From contig CAWZYM010000407.1 in NCBI GenBank assembly GCA_963966185.1, positions 366,001 to 430,000 of the forward strand: 64,000 nucleotides of DNA, given 5' to 3'. Of this stretch, positions 1 through 11,076 are shown piece after piece. The stretch comes from Rhabditoides inermis (Eukaryota > Nematoda > Chromadorea > Rhabditida > Rhabditidae). A program made the position numbers and the translations under genes. The notes beneath the pieces were generated by a model. The model had not been told where the DNA came from. It ran no database searches and saw only the letters and a program-made list of their open reading frames with translations. Positions within the stretch are counted from its first letter, which is position 1. Each line of letters starts with the position of its first letter.

Positions 1-3000
1 ATATGAGATTCATTTGAGTCTCTTATGAAATTTATTTGAGATTCCTGTGAGTCTCATATGAGATTAATTTGAGATTCATGTGAGTCTCATATGAGATTCA
101 ATTGAGTCTCATATGAGATTTGTTTGAGTCTCATATGAGACTTGTTTGAGTTTCATATGAGATTCATTTGAGATTCCTGTGAGTCTCATATGAGATTAGT
201 TTGAGATTCATGTGAGTCTCATATGAAATTCATTTGAGATTCATGTGAGTCTCATATGAGATTTATTTGAGTCTCATATGAGATTTGTTTGCGTCTCGTA
301 TGAGTTTCATTTGAGTCTCATATGAGATTTGTTTGAGTCTCATATGAGATTTGTTTAAGTCTTGTATGAGATTCATTTGAGTCTCATATGAGATTTGTTT
401 GAGTTTCATATGAGATTCATTTGAGATTCCTGTGAGTCTCATATGAGATTAGTTTGAGATTCATGTGAGTCTCATATGAAATTCATTTGAGATTCATGTG
501 AGTCTCATATGAGATTTATTTGAGTCTCATATGAGATTTGTTTGCGTCTCGTATGAGATTCATTTGAGTCTCATATGAGATTTGTTTGAGTCTCATATGA
601 GATTTATTTGAGTCTCATATGAGATTTGTTTGCGTCTCGTATGAGATTCATTTGAGTCTCATATGAGATTTGTTTGAGTCTCATATGAGATTTGTTTAAG
701 TCTTGTATGAGATTCATTTGAGTCTCTTATGAAATTCATTTGAGATTCCTGTGAGTCTCATATGAGATTAATTTGAGATTAATGTGAGTCTCATATGAGA
801 TTCATTTGAGATCCATGTGAGTCTCATATGAGATTCATTTGAGTCTCATATGAAATTTGTTTGAGTCTCATATGAGATTCATTTGAGTCTCATATGAGAT
901 TTGTTCGAGTCTCATGTGAGATTCCTGTGAGTCTCATATGAGATTCATTTGAGATTTATGTGAGTCTCATATGAGATTTGTTTGAGTCTTATATGAGATT
1001 CATTTGAGTCTTATAAAAAATTCATTTGAGTCTCATATGAGATTTGTTTGAGTCTCGTATGAGATTCATTTGATTCTCATATGAGATTTGTTTGAGTCTC
1101 ATATGAGATTTGTTTAAGTCTTATATGAGATTCATTTGAGTCTCTTATGAAATTTATTTGAGATTCCTGTGAGTCTCATATGAGATTAATTTGAGATTCA
1201 TGTGAGTCTCATATGAGATTCAATTGAGTCTCATATGAGATTTGTTTGAGTCTCATATGAGACTTGTTTGAGTTTCATATGAGATTCATTTGAGATTCCT
1301 GTGAGTCTCATATGAGATTAGTTTGAGATTCATGTGAGTCTCATATGAAATTCATTTGAGATTCATGTGAGTCTCATATGAGATTTATTTGAGTCTCATA
1401 TGAGATTTGTTTGCGTCTCGTATGAGTTTCATTTGAGTCTCATATGAGATTTGTTTGAGTCTCATATGAGATTTGTTTAAGTCTTGTATGAGATTCATTT
1501 GAGTCTCATATGAGATTTGTTTGAGTTTCATATGAGATTCATTTGAGATTCCTGTGAGTCTCATATGAGATTAGTTTGAGATTCATGTGAGTCTCATATG
1601 AAATTCATTTGAGATTCATGTGAGTCTCATATGAGATTTATTTGAGTCTCATATGAGATTTGTTTGCGTCTCGTATGAGATTCATTTGAGTCTCATATGA
1701 GATTTGTTTGAGTCTCATATGAGATTTGTTTAAGTCTTGTATGAGATTCATTTGAGTCTCTTATGAAATTCATTAGAGATTCCTGTGAGTCTCATATGAG
1801 ATTAATTTGAGATTCATGTGAGTCTCATATGAGATTCATTTGAGATTCATGTGAGTCTCATATGAGATTCATTTGAGTCTCATATGAAATTTGTTTGAGT
1901 CTCATATGAGATTCATTTGAGTCTCATATGAGATTTGTTCGAGTCTCATGTGAGATTCCTGTGAGTCTCATATGAGATTCATTTGAGATTTATGTGAGTC
2001 TCATATGAGATTTGTTTGAGTATCATATGAGATTCATTTGAGATTCCTGTGAGTCTCATATGAGATTTGTTTGAGTCTCGTATGAGATTCATTTGAGTCT
2101 CATATGAGATTTGTTTGAGTCTCATATGAGATTTGTTTAAGTCTTATATGAGATTCATTTGAGTCTCTTATGAAATTCATTTGAGATTCATTTGAGTCTC
2201 ATATGAGATTTGTTTGAGTCTCATTTGAGATTTGTTTGAGTCTCATATGAGATTCATTTGAGTCTCTAATGAGATTTGTTTGAGTCTCATGTGAGATTCC
2301 TGTGAGTCTCATATGAGTTTCATTTGAGATTTATGTGAGTCTCATATGAGATTCATTTGAGTCTCATATGAGATTTGTTTGAGTCTCGTATGAGATTCAT
2401 TTGAGTCTCATATGAGATTTGTTTGAGTCTCATATGAGATTTGTTTAAGTCTTATATGAGATTCATTTGAGTCTCATATGAGATTCATTTGAGTCTCATA
2501 TGAGATTTGTTCGAGTCTCATGTGAGATTCCTGTGAGTCTCATATGAGATTCATTTGAGATTTATGTGAGTCTCATATGAGATTTGTTTGAGTATCATAT
2601 GAGATTCATTTGAGATTCCTGTGAGTCTCATATGAGATTTGTTTGAGTCTCGTATGAGATTCATTTGAGTCTCATATGAGATTTGTTTGAGTCTCATATG
2701 AGATTTGTTTAAGTCTTATATGAGATTCATTTGAGTCTCTTATGAAATTCATTTGAGATTCATGTGAGTCTCATATGAGATTTATTTGAGTCTCATATGA
2801 GATTTGTTTGCGTCTCGTATGAGATTCATTTGAGTCTCATATGAGATTTGTTTGAGTCTCATATGAGATTTGTTTAAGTCTTGTATGAGATTCATTTGAG
2901 TCTCTTATGAAATTCATTTGAGATTCCTGTGAGTCTCATATGAGATTAATTTGAGATTAATGTGAGTCTCATATGAGATTCATTTGAGATCCATGTGAGT

Positions 3001-4084
3001 CTCATATGAGATTCATTTGAGTCTCATATGAAATTTGTTTGAGTCTCATATGAGATTCATTTGAGTCTCATATGAGATTTGTTCGAGTCTCATGTGAGAT
3101 TTGTTTAAGTCTTGTATGAGATTCATTTGAGTCTCTTATGAAATTCATTTGAGATTCCTGTGAGTCTCATATGAGATTAATTTGAGATTAATGTGAGTCT
3201 CATATGAGATTCATTTGAGATCCATGTGAGTCTCATATGAGATTCATTTGAGTCTCATATGAAATTTGTTTAAGTCTTATATGAGATTCATTTGAGTCTC
3301 TTATGAAATTTATTTGAGATTCCTGTGAGTCTCATATGAGATTAATTTGAGATTCATGTGAGTCTCATATGAGATTCAATTGAGTCTCATATGAGATTTG
3401 TTTGAGTCTCATATGAGACTTGTTTGAGTTTCATATGAGATTCATTTGAGATTCCTGTGAGTCTCATATGAGATTAGTTTGAGATTCATGTGAGTCTCAT
3501 ATGAAATTCATTTGAGATTCATGTGAGTCTCATATGAGATTTATTTGAGTCTCATATGAGATTTGTTTGCGTCTCGTATGAGTTTCATTTGAGTCTCATA
3601 TGAGATTTGTTTGAGTCTCATATGAGATTTGTTTAAGTATTGTATGAGATTCATTTGAGTCTCATATGAGATTTGTTTGAGTTTCATATGAGATTCATTT
3701 GAGATTCCTGTGAGTCTCATATGAAATTCATTTGAGATTCATGTGAGTCTCATATGAGATTTATTTGAGTCTCATATGAGATTTGTTTGAGTCTCATATG
3801 AGATTTGTTTAAGTCTTATATGAGATTCATTTGAGTCTCATATGAGATTCATTTGAGTCTCATATGAGATTTGTTCGAGTCTCATGTGAGATTCCTGTGA
3901 GTCTCATATGAGATTCATTTGAGATTTATGTGAGTCTCATATGAGATTTGTTTGAGTATCATATGAGATTCATTTGAGATTCCTGTGAGTCTCATATGAG
4001 ATTTGTTTGAGTCTCGTATGAGATTCATTTGAGTCTCATATGAGATTTGTTTGAGTCTCATATGAGATTTGTTTAAGTCTTATA
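1..4084. repeat. Satellite A array, block 1
   Basis: This is a tandem array of 11-bp units, mostly paired as 22-bp dimers GAGTCTCATAT + GAGATTYRTTT, with variant 11-mers such as GAGATTCCTGT, GAGATTCATGT, GAAATTCATTT and GCGTCTCGTAT. Each dimer carries the self-complementary TCTCATATGAGA (with an NdeI-type CATATG core). Variants recur in fixed order: the marker TTATAAAAAA (1011) lies 760 bp before CATTAGAG (1771), as in four later copies. Position 1 aligns with 1123 (1122 bp = 51 x 22), so shorter partial duplications are nested in the block. Both strands are closed by frequent stops (TGA on +), so it is non-coding. The block ends at the TATA duplicated by the insertion of the 1314-bp element. 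Confidence 0.97.
4081..4084. repeat. Target-site duplication TATA, left (element copy 1)
   Basis: TATA at 4081-4084 is repeated at 5399-5402. The uninterrupted satellite reads GTCTTATATGAG, so one TATA is a duplication. A 2-bp TA duplication with two extra element bases is the alternative, and the sequence cannot separate them. Adding 1314 + 4 = 1318 bp keeps the satellite in its 11-bp register. Confidence 0.75.
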
Positions 4085-4092
4085 ATTTTTTT

Positions 4093-4108
4093 CTGGGAGA
4101 TAGTTTTT
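4093..4108 (+). repeat. Sub-terminal inverted repeat, left (copy 1)
   Basis: CTGGGAGATAGTTTTT pairs with the complement of 5373-5388 (CTGGCAGATAGTTTTT), with 15 of 16 bases matching. Beyond it the two ends diverge completely, so the repeat does not extend inward. Confidence 0.85.
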
Positions 4109-4470
4109 AACTTTTGAAAAACTGTAATTACCATCTAAAGTCACATTCGTGGTGGGACCTTTTTTCGGAATATTGGAATGGCTTAATGTGTGTTCGATCA
4201 GCTGTGTTTTGCTTATTGCTGTTTTCTTGCAATTTTGTATGTTTGTTATTGTTATTTTGACGTTTTCAATGTATAATGTATGTTTTACGCTGTTATTTGT
4301 TAACAACAGTCGTTGATAACGCTAACACAATGGAAAAGCTACGTTTCTCATGAGAAATGCATGTTTTAGTCTTCGTTGTTGCACCATCACATTATCTTTT
4401 ACTGCATGCATTGTTTTTTTTCGCGTGATAATGTTTTTCTTCAAAATTTGATCAATCGGTAATGTTTCAG

Positions 4471-4576
4471 ATCTGCTGCCAATGAGGCACTACCCGCTCC
4501 CGACGCCGTAATAGTTGGTGTGTGCGCAGGTGCGCCCGCCTTTCTCCAGGGTTCCCGTTGCCAGCTGGCGTGACAG
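4471..4576 (+). pseudogene. Exon-like island 1 of captured gene fragment (copy 1)
   Basis: A 106-bp GC-rich block abruptly replaces AT-rich flanks. It is bounded by an acceptor-like TAATGTTTCAG (ends 4470) and a strong donor CAG|GTATGT (4577). All three + frames contain a stop. The longest frame runs 33 codons and ends in TGA just before the donor, so the island is UTR, pseudogene or a mis-delimited exon. The family is not recognised. The minus-strand reading (61 codons, 4490-4675) lacks AG/GT borders and is probably a shadow. I infer it is a gene fragment carried by the surrounding inverted-repeat element. Confidence 0.4.
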
Positions 4577-4772
4577 GTATGTAAATTTTACATGTTTAGT
4601 TGTGTTGGTACAAGTTTGTAAACAAGATATGTCCATTTCCTCTTTTTTCGAGATAATTTGAAATAAATTTCGCATTCATAGTCGGCCCGAGTGGTTATTG
4701 CCTATTTCTTCCATCTTTACTCATTCAACTGTATAATAATGATTGCTCTTGTTATTATAACCATTGTTTCAG
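4577..4772 (+). other. Intron-like segment (copy 1)
   Basis: This 196-bp AT-rich segment begins GTATGTAAAT and ends in a pyrimidine-rich CCATTGTTTCAG. The GT...AG borders, composition and size fit a small spliceosomal intron. It joins the two GC-rich islands on the + strand. No splicing evidence is available. Confidence 0.45.
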
Positions 4773-5007
4773 CTATCGGACCTGCTACTCGCACGTTCTT
4801 CCCTCACACAGGCGATGAGCGTCAGCGCCAAGGAGCACCTGCGCCATGGGGAGGCCAAGAGGAGGTCACCAAGACCGCGCAAATGAAGGCCCCCAACTAC
4901 TTGGAGACCTCCACGACCGGATGCCCACCCTTCTTCCCATCGCTCCGCTTCCAGCTAGGATGTCGTTTGGAGGGTTCGACACTACATAACGGAGAGTTTT
5001 CCCCAAC

Positions 5008-5023
5008 GGCCCTCTTCAGGGCC
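5008..5023 (+). other. Histone-mRNA-like 3' stem-loop (copy 1)
   Basis: GGCCCTCTTCAGGGCC is a perfect 6-bp stem with a 4-nt loop, the size of metazoan replication-dependent histone 3' stem-loops. It fits the consensus GGYYYTTHTHARRRCC at every position except the first loop base (C instead of T). The upstream CCCCAAC is acceptable, but no purine-rich downstream element is seen. Chance or a general hairpin remains possible. Confidence 0.4.
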
Positions 5024-5028
5024 AGTTC

Positions 5029-5055
5029 ACATGAACTTTCTTTATGTGAAATAAA
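5029..5055 (+). promoter_or_regulatory. Hairpin and poly(A) signal AATAAA (copy 1)
   Basis: TTCACAT and ATGTGAA can pair (7 bp, 11-nt loop), directly followed by AATAAA at 5050-5055. A T/G-rich stretch follows (GTTGTTGGATTTGTTG), as at metazoan cleavage sites. Confidence 0.5.
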
Positions 5056-5372
5056 CTGGATACTGTTGTTGGATTTGTTGTTATTGTGTTGATATTGACC
5101 AAATATTGAGAAATGTTGTCTTGTTGTTGTCTCGAAGTTTTATGCTGAATCGGAGCCATATTTTCGTCTTATAGTGTGGAAAATGATACAATTAACAAAA
5201 CACGTGATAGAACGAAAGTCACAACAAGACCATCCAGGATGACTAAATAGTGCTCCAATCACAAACTTAGAAATAGATCAGATGCGCGTCACTTTATCGA
5301 TTTTTTGTCTCGTACCCTGCACTCTCTCGACCGAATCTGAGTTTCGCTCGCCGACTAAAAGGGGCGTGGTCG

Positions 5373-5388
5373 AAAAACTATCTGCCAG
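5373..5388 (-). repeat. Sub-terminal inverted repeat, right (copy 1)
   Basis: AAAAACTATCTGCCAG is the complement of the left repeat with one mismatch. It is followed by GCGACGACTG and then the TATA duplication. Confidence 0.85.
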
Positions 5389-5398
5389 GCGACGACTG

Positions 5399-8300
5399 TA
5401 TATGAGATTCATTTGAGTCTCTTATGAAATTCATTTGAGATTCATGTGAGTCTCATATGAGATTTATTTGAGTCTCATATGAGATTTGTTTGCGTCTCGT
5501 ATGAGATTCATTTGAGTCTCATATGAGATTTGTTTGAGTCTCATATGAGATTTGTTTAAGTCTTGTATGAGATTCATTTGAGTCTCTTATGAAATTCATT
5601 TGAGATTCCTGTGAGTCTCATATGAGATTAATTTGAGATTAATGTGAGTCTCATATGAGATTCATTTGAGTCTCATATGAGATTTGTTTGAGTTTCATAT
5701 GAGATTCATTTGAGATTCCTGTGAGTCTCATATGAGATTAGTTTGAGATTCATGTGAGTCTCATATGAAATTCATTTGAGATTCATGTGAGTCTCATATG
5801 AGATTTATTTGAGTCTCATATGAGATTTGTTTGCGTCTCGTATGAGATTCATTTGAGTCTCATATGAGATTTGTTTGAGTCTCATATGAGATTTATTTGA
5901 GTCTCATATGAGATTTGTTTGCGTCTCGTATGAGATTCATTTGAGTCTCATATGAGATTTGTTTGAGTCTCATATGAGATTTGTTTAAGTCTTGTATGAG
6001 ATTCATTTGAGTCTCTTATGAAATTCATTTGAGATTCCTGTGAGTCTCATATGAGATTAATTTGAGATTAATGTGAGTCTCATATGAGATTCATTTGAGA
6101 TCCATGTGAGTCTCATATGAGATTCATTTGAGTCTCATATGAAATTTGTTTGAGTCTCATATGAGATTCATTTGAGTCTCATATGAGATTTGTTCGAGTC
6201 TCATGTGAGATTCCTGTGAGTCTCATATGAGATTCATTTGAGATTTATGTGAGTCTCATATGAGATTTGTTTGAGTCTTATATGAGATTCATTTGAGTCT
6301 TATAAAAAATTCATTTGAGTCTCATATGAGATTTGTTTGAGTCTCGTATGAGATTCATTTGATTCTCATATGAGATTTGTTTGAGTCTCATATGAGATTT
6401 GTTTAAGTCTTATATGAGATTCATTTGAGTCTCTTATGAAATTTATTTGAGATTCCTGTGAGTCTCATATGAGATTAATTTGAGATTCATGTGAGTCTCA
6501 TATGAGATTCAATTGAGTCTCATATGAGATTTGTTTGAGTCTCATATGAGACTTGTTTGAGTTTCATATGAGATTCATTTGAGATTCCTGTGAGTCTCAT
6601 ATGAGATTAGTTTGAGATTCATGTGAGTCTCATATGAAATTCATTTGAGATTCATGTGAGTCTCATATGAGATTTATTTGAGTCTCATATGAGATTTGTT
6701 TGCGTCTCGTATGAGTTTCATTTGAGTCTCATATGAGATTTGTTTGAGTCTCATATGAGATTTGTTTAAGTCTTGTATGAGATTCATTTGAGTCTCATAT
6801 GAGATTTGTTTGAGTTTCATATGAGATTCATTTGAGATTCCTGTGAGTCTCATATGAGATTAGTTTGAGATTCATGTGAGTCTCATATGAAATTCATTTG
6901 AGATTCATGTGAGTCTCATATGAGATTTATTTGAGTCTCATATGAGATTTGTTTGCGTCTCGTATGAGATTCATTTGAGTCTCATATGAGATTTGTTTGA
7001 GTCTCATATGAGATTTGTTTAAGTCTTGTATGAGATTCATTTGAGTCTCTTATGAAATTCATTAGAGATTCCTGTGAGTCTCATATGAGATTAATTTGAG
7101 ATTCATGTGAGTCTCATATGAGATTCATTTGAGATTCATGTGAGTCTCATATGAGATTCATTTGAGTCTCATATGAAATTTGTTTGAGTCTCATATGAGA
7201 TTCATTTGAGTCTCATATGAGATTTGTTCGAGTCTCATGTGAGATTCCTGTGAGTCTCATATGAGATTCATTTGAGATTTATGTGAGTCTCATATGAGAT
7301 TTGTTTGAGTATCATATGAGATTCATTTGAGATTCCTGTGAGTCTCATATGAGATTTGTTTGAGTCTCGTATGAGATTCATTTGAGTCTCATATGAGATT
7401 TGTTTGAGTCTCATATGAGATTTGTTTAAGTCTTATATGAGATTCATTTGAGTCTCTTATGAAATTCATTTGAGATTCATTTGAGTCTCATATGAGATTT
7501 GTTTGAGTCTCATTTGAGATTTGTTTGAGTCTCATATGAGATTCATTTGAGTCTCTAATGAGATTTGTTTGAGTCTCATGTGAGATTCCTGTGAGTCTCA
7601 TATGAGTTTCATTTGAGATTTATGTGAGTCTCATATGAGATTCATTTGAGTCTCATATGAGATTTGTTTGAGTCTCGTATGAGATTCATTTGAGTCTCAT
7701 ATGAGATTTGTTTGAGTCTCATATGAGATTTGTTTAAGTCTTATATGAGATTCATTTGAGTCTCATATGAGATTCATTTGAGTCTCATATGAGATTTGTT
7801 CGAGTCTCATGTGAGATTCCTGTGAGTCTCATATGAGATTCATTTGAGATTTATGTGAGTCTCATATGAGATTTGTTTGAGTATCATATGAGATTCATTT
7901 GAGATTCCTGTGAGTCTCATATGAGATTTGTTTGAGTCTCGTATGAGATTCATTTGAGTCTCATATGAGATTTGTTTGAGTCTCATATGAGATTTGTTTA
8001 AGTCTTATATGAGATTCATTTGAGTCTCTTATGAAATTCATTTGAGATTCATGTGAGTCTCATATGAGATTTATTTGAGTCTCATATGAGATTTGTTTGC
8101 GTCTCGTATGAGATTCATTTGAGTCTCATATGAGATTTGTTTGAGTCTCATATGAGATTTGTTTAAGTCTTGTATGAGATTCATTTGAGTCTCTTATGAA
8201 ATTCATTTGAGATTCCTGTGAGTCTCATATGAGATTAATTTGAGATTAATGTGAGTCTCATATGAGATTCATTTGAGATCCATGTGAGTCTCATATGAGA

Positions 8301-9428
8301 TTCATTTGAGTCTCATATGAAATTTGTTTGAGTCTCATATGAGATTCATTTGAGTCTCATATGAGATTTGTTCGAGTCTCATGTGAGATTCCTGTGAGTC
8401 TCATATGAGATTCATTTGAGATTTATGTGAGTCTCATATGAGATTTGTTTGAGTCTTATATGAGATTCATTTGAGTCTTATAAAAAATTCATTTGAGTCT
8501 CATATGAGATTTGTTTGAGTCTCGTATGAGATTCATTTGATTCTCATATGAGATTTGTTTGAGTCTCATATGAGATTTGTTTAAGTCTTATATGAGATTC
8601 ATTTGAGTCTCTTATGAAATTTATTTGAGATTCCTGTGAGTCTCATATGAGATTAATTTGAGATTCATGTGAGTCTCATATGAGATTCAATTGAGTCTCA
8701 TATGAGATTTGTTTGAGTCTCATATGAGACTTGTTTGAGTTTCATATGAGATTCATTTGAGATTCCTGTGAGTCTCATATGAGATTAGTTTGAGATTCAT
8801 GTGAGTCTCATATGAAATTCATTTGAGATTCATGTGAGTCTCATATGAGATTTATTTGAGTCTCATATGAGATTTGTTTGCGTCTCGTATGAGTTTCATT
8901 TGAGTCTCATATGAGATTTGTTTGAGTCTCATATGAGATTTGTTTAAGTATTGTATGAGATTCATTTGAGTCTCATATGAGATTTGTTTGAGTTTCATAT
9001 GAGATTCATTTGAGATTCCTGTGAGTCTCATATGAGATTAGTTTGAGATTCATGTGAGTCTCATATGAAATTCATTTGAGATTCATGTGAGTCTCATATG
9101 AGATTTATTTGAGTCTCATATGAGATTTGTTTGAGTCTCATATGAGATTTGTTTAAGTCTTATATGAGATTCATTTGAGTCTCATATGAGATTCATTTGA
9201 GTCTCATATGAGATTTGTTCGAGTCTCATGTGAGATTCCTGTGAGTCTCATATGAGATTCATTTGAGATTTATGTGAGTCTCATATGAGATTTGTTTGAG
9301 TATCATATGAGATTCATTTGAGATTCCTGTGAGTCTCATATGAGATTTGTTTGAGTCTCGTATGAGATTCATTTGAGTCTCATATGAGATTTGTTTGAGT
9401 CTCATATGAGATTTGTTTAAGTCTTATA
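5399..9428. repeat. Satellite A array, block 2
   Basis: This has the same 11/22-bp satellite and variants as block 1. It includes the right TATA duplication (5399-5402) at its start and the left TATA of element copy 2 (9425-9428) at its end. HOR markers TTATAAAAAA at 6300 and 8478 lie exactly 2178 bp apart. Relative to block 1 it keeps a 33-bp (3 x 11) segment near 9040 that block 1 lacks near 3720. Offsets of homologous markers from block 1 (5289, 5311, 5344) differ by multiples of 11, showing whole-monomer gains and losses. Confidence 0.97.
6300..8477. repeat. Satellite A higher-order repeat copy (2178 bp)
   Basis: This is one HOR period, measured from TTATAAAAAA at 6300 to the same marker at 8478. 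2178 = 99 x 22 = 198 x 11. Within it the marker order (CATTAGAG at +760, the block starting with a CATTTGAGATTTGTTTG variant, and others) matches the copies beginning at 13252 and 15430. Confidence 0.9.
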
Positions 9429-9814
9429 ATTTTTTTCTGGGAGATAGTTTTTAACTTTTGAAAAACTGTAATTACCATCTAAAGTCACATTCGTGGTGGG
9501 ACCTTTTTTCGGAATATTGGAATGGCTTAATGTGTGTTCGATCAGCTGTGTTTTGCTTATTGCTGTTTTCTTGCAATTTTGTATGTTTGTTATTGTTATT
9601 TTGACGTTTTCAATGTATAATGTATGTTTTACGCTGTTATTTGTTAACAACAGTCGTTGATAACGCTAACACAATGGAAAAGCTACGTTTCTCATGAGAA
9701 ATGCATGTTTTAGTCTTCGTTGTTGCACCATCACATTATCTTTTACTGCATGCATTGTTTTTTTTCGCGTGATAATGTTTTTCTTCAAAATTTGATCAAT
9801 CGGTAATGTTTCAG

Positions 9815-9920
9815 ATCTGCTGCCAATGAGGCACTACCCGCTCCCGACGCCGTAATAGTTGGTGTGTGCGCAGGTGCGCCCGCCTTTCTCCAGGGTTCCC
9901 GTTGCCAGCTGGCGTGACAG
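9815..9920 (+). pseudogene. Exon-like island 1 (copy 2)
   Basis: This is the duplicate of 4471-4576, with acceptor TTTCAG before it and donor GTATGT after it (9921). Stops occur in all + frames, as in copy 1. Confidence 0.4.
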
Positions 9921-10116
9921 GTATGTAAATTTTACATGTTTAGTTGTGTTGGTACAAGTTTGTAAACAAGATATGTCCATTTCCTCTTTTTTCGAGATAA
10001 TTTGAAATAAATTTCGCATTCATAGTCGGCCCGAGTGGTTATTGCCTATTTCTTCCATCTTTACTCATTCAACTGTATAATAATGATTGCTCTTGTTATT
10101 ATAACCATTGTTTCAG

Positions 10117-10419
10117 CTATCGGACCTGCTACTCGCACGTTCTTCCCTCACACAGGCGATGAGCGTCAGCGCCAAGGAGCACCTGCGCCATGGGGAGGCC
10201 AAGAGGAGGTCACCAAGACCGCGCAAATGAAGGCCCCCAACTACTTGGAGACCTCCACGACCGGATGCCCACCCTTCTTCCCATCGCTCCGCTTCCAGCT
10301 AGGATGTCGTTTGGAGGGTTCGACACTACATAACGGAGAGTTTTCCCCAACGGCCCTCTTCAGGGCCAGTTCACATGAACTTTCTTTATGTGAAATAAAC
10401 TGGATACTGTTGTTGGATT
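10117..10419 (+). pseudogene. Exon-like island 2 with stem-loop and AATAAA (copy 2)
   Basis: This is the duplicate of 4773-5075. It includes the stem-loop GGCCCTCTTCAGGGCC at 10352-10367 and AATAAA at 10394-10399. The product is unrecognised. The lack of any difference between copies points to recent duplication or homogenisation rather than to selection. Confidence 0.4.
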
Positions 10420-10742
10420 TGTTGTTATTGTGTTGATATTGACCAAATATTGAGAAATGTTGTCTTGTTGTTGTCTCGAAGTTTTATGCTGAATCGGAGC
10501 CATATTTTCGTCTTATAGTGTGGAAAATGATACAATTAACAAAACACGTGATAGAACGAAAGTCACAACAAGACCATCCAGGATGACTAAATAGTGCTCC
10601 AATCACAAACTTAGAAATAGATCAGATGCGCGTCACTTTATCGATTTTTTGTCTCGTACCCTGCACTCTCTCGACCGAATCTGAGTTTCGCTCGCCGACT
10701 AAAAGGGGCGTGGTCGAAAAACTATCTGCCAGGCGACGACTG

Positions 10743-11076
10743 TATATGAGATTCATTTGAGTCTCTTATGAAATTCATTTGAGATTCATGTGAGTCTCAT
10801 ATGAGATTTATTTGAGTCTCATATGAGATTTGTTTGCGTCTCGTATGAGATTCATTTGAGTCTCATATGAGATTTGTTTGAGTCTCATATGAGATTTGTT
10901 TAAGTCTTGTATGAGATTCATTTGAGTCTCTTATGAAATTCATTTGAGATTCCTGTGAGTCTCATATGAGATTAATTTGAGATTAATGTGAGTCTCATAT
11001 GAGATTCATTTGAGATCCATGTGAGTCTCATATGAGATTCATTTGAGTCTCATATGAAATTTGTTTGAGTCTCATA
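10743..11076. repeat. Satellite A array, block 3 (left of Helitron)
   Basis: These 334 bp of satellite A begin with the right TATA duplication of element copy 2. They match 5399 onward until ~5669/11013 and then follow a different HOR phase (GAGATCCATGT variant). The block stops after CTCATA, where the Helitron splits the CATATG core. Confidence 0.97.

Larger units (their letters stand above)
4773..5075 (+). pseudogene. Exon-like island 2 with 3' end signals (copy 1)
   Basis: This GC-rich terminal-exon-like block follows the acceptor at 4772. Two frames are possible. One, from 4773, is open for 37 codons and stops with TGA at 4884-4886, giving a basic tail KRRSPRPRK with an internal ATG at 4815. 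The other is part of a 133-codon open frame (4691-5092), but it runs through the stem-loop and poly(A) signal and so is probably fortuitous. Downstream are a histone-type stem-loop (5008-5023) and AATAAA (5050-5055), as expected for a transcript 3' end. I recognise no protein family, and it does not read as a core histone. Best interpreted as a captured 3' gene fragment. Confidence 0.4.
4085..5398 (+). mobile_element. 1314-bp non-autonomous inverted-repeat element, copy 1
   Basis: This non-satellite insertion sits in a TATA target in satellite A and is flanked by TATA duplications. Sub-terminal inverted repeats are CTGGGAGATAGTTTTT (4093-4108) and AAAAACTATCTGCCAG (5373-5388), 16 bp with one mismatch. 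They start 8 bp from the left end and 10 bp from the right end. The extreme ends differ (ATTTTTTTC left; CAGTCGTCGC on the complement at right). No transposase or ORF over 133 codons is seen, so it is a MITE-like or Pack-type derivative of a cut-and-paste DNA transposon. I cannot assign the superfamily: the TATA/TA duplication and the CAG end would be compatible with more than one. The interior holds GC-rich exon-like islands at 4471-4576 and 4773 to ~5070 within AT-rich DNA. I see nothing definable in 4109-4470 or 5076-5372. Copy 2 (9429-10742) is identical as far as I could read. Confidence 0.8.
9429..10742 (+). mobile_element. 1314-bp non-autonomous inverted-repeat element, copy 2
   Basis: This copy has the same length and internal layout as copy 1 and lies exactly 5344 bp downstream. 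I compared many full lines at this offset and found no difference, and the open frames translate identically. It has inverted repeats at 9437-9452 and 10717-10732 and TATA at 9425-9428 and 10743-10746. Because flanking satellite variants are also shared, this is a duplicate of a block containing copy 1 rather than an independent insertion. No transposase is present. Confidence 0.8.

Noticed and set aside
4073..4306. 77-codon minus-strand open frame at the left end of the element (repeated at 9417-9650)
   Set aside because: It begins in AT-rich element sequence and its last codons run into the satellite. Lys/Asn/Thr-rich composition reflects base composition; no domain and no upstream signals seen.
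4490..4675. 61-codon minus-strand open frame (repeated at 9834-10019)
   Set aside because: It spans the exon-like island and the intron-like segment. The splice-type borders are on the + strand, and no similarity to a known protein is recognised.
4681..4705. tRNA-Ser/Leu-like start (GTCGGCCCGAGTGGTTATTG)
   Set aside because: It resembles a box A, but no box B lies at tRNA spacing. The only GGTTCGA is about 290 bp downstream, so no tRNA or SINE is supported.
4691..5092. 133-codon plus-strand open frame (repeated at 10035-10436) as an intact gene
   Set aside because: It begins inside the intron-like segment and continues through the stem-loop and AATAAA, so full-length translation is unlikely. 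Kept only as part of a gene fragment.
9429..10742. Independent second insertion of the 1314-bp element
   Set aside because: Copy 2 shares the exact target position and private flanking satellite variants with copy 1 at a constant 5344-bp offset, so block duplication is the simpler explanation.
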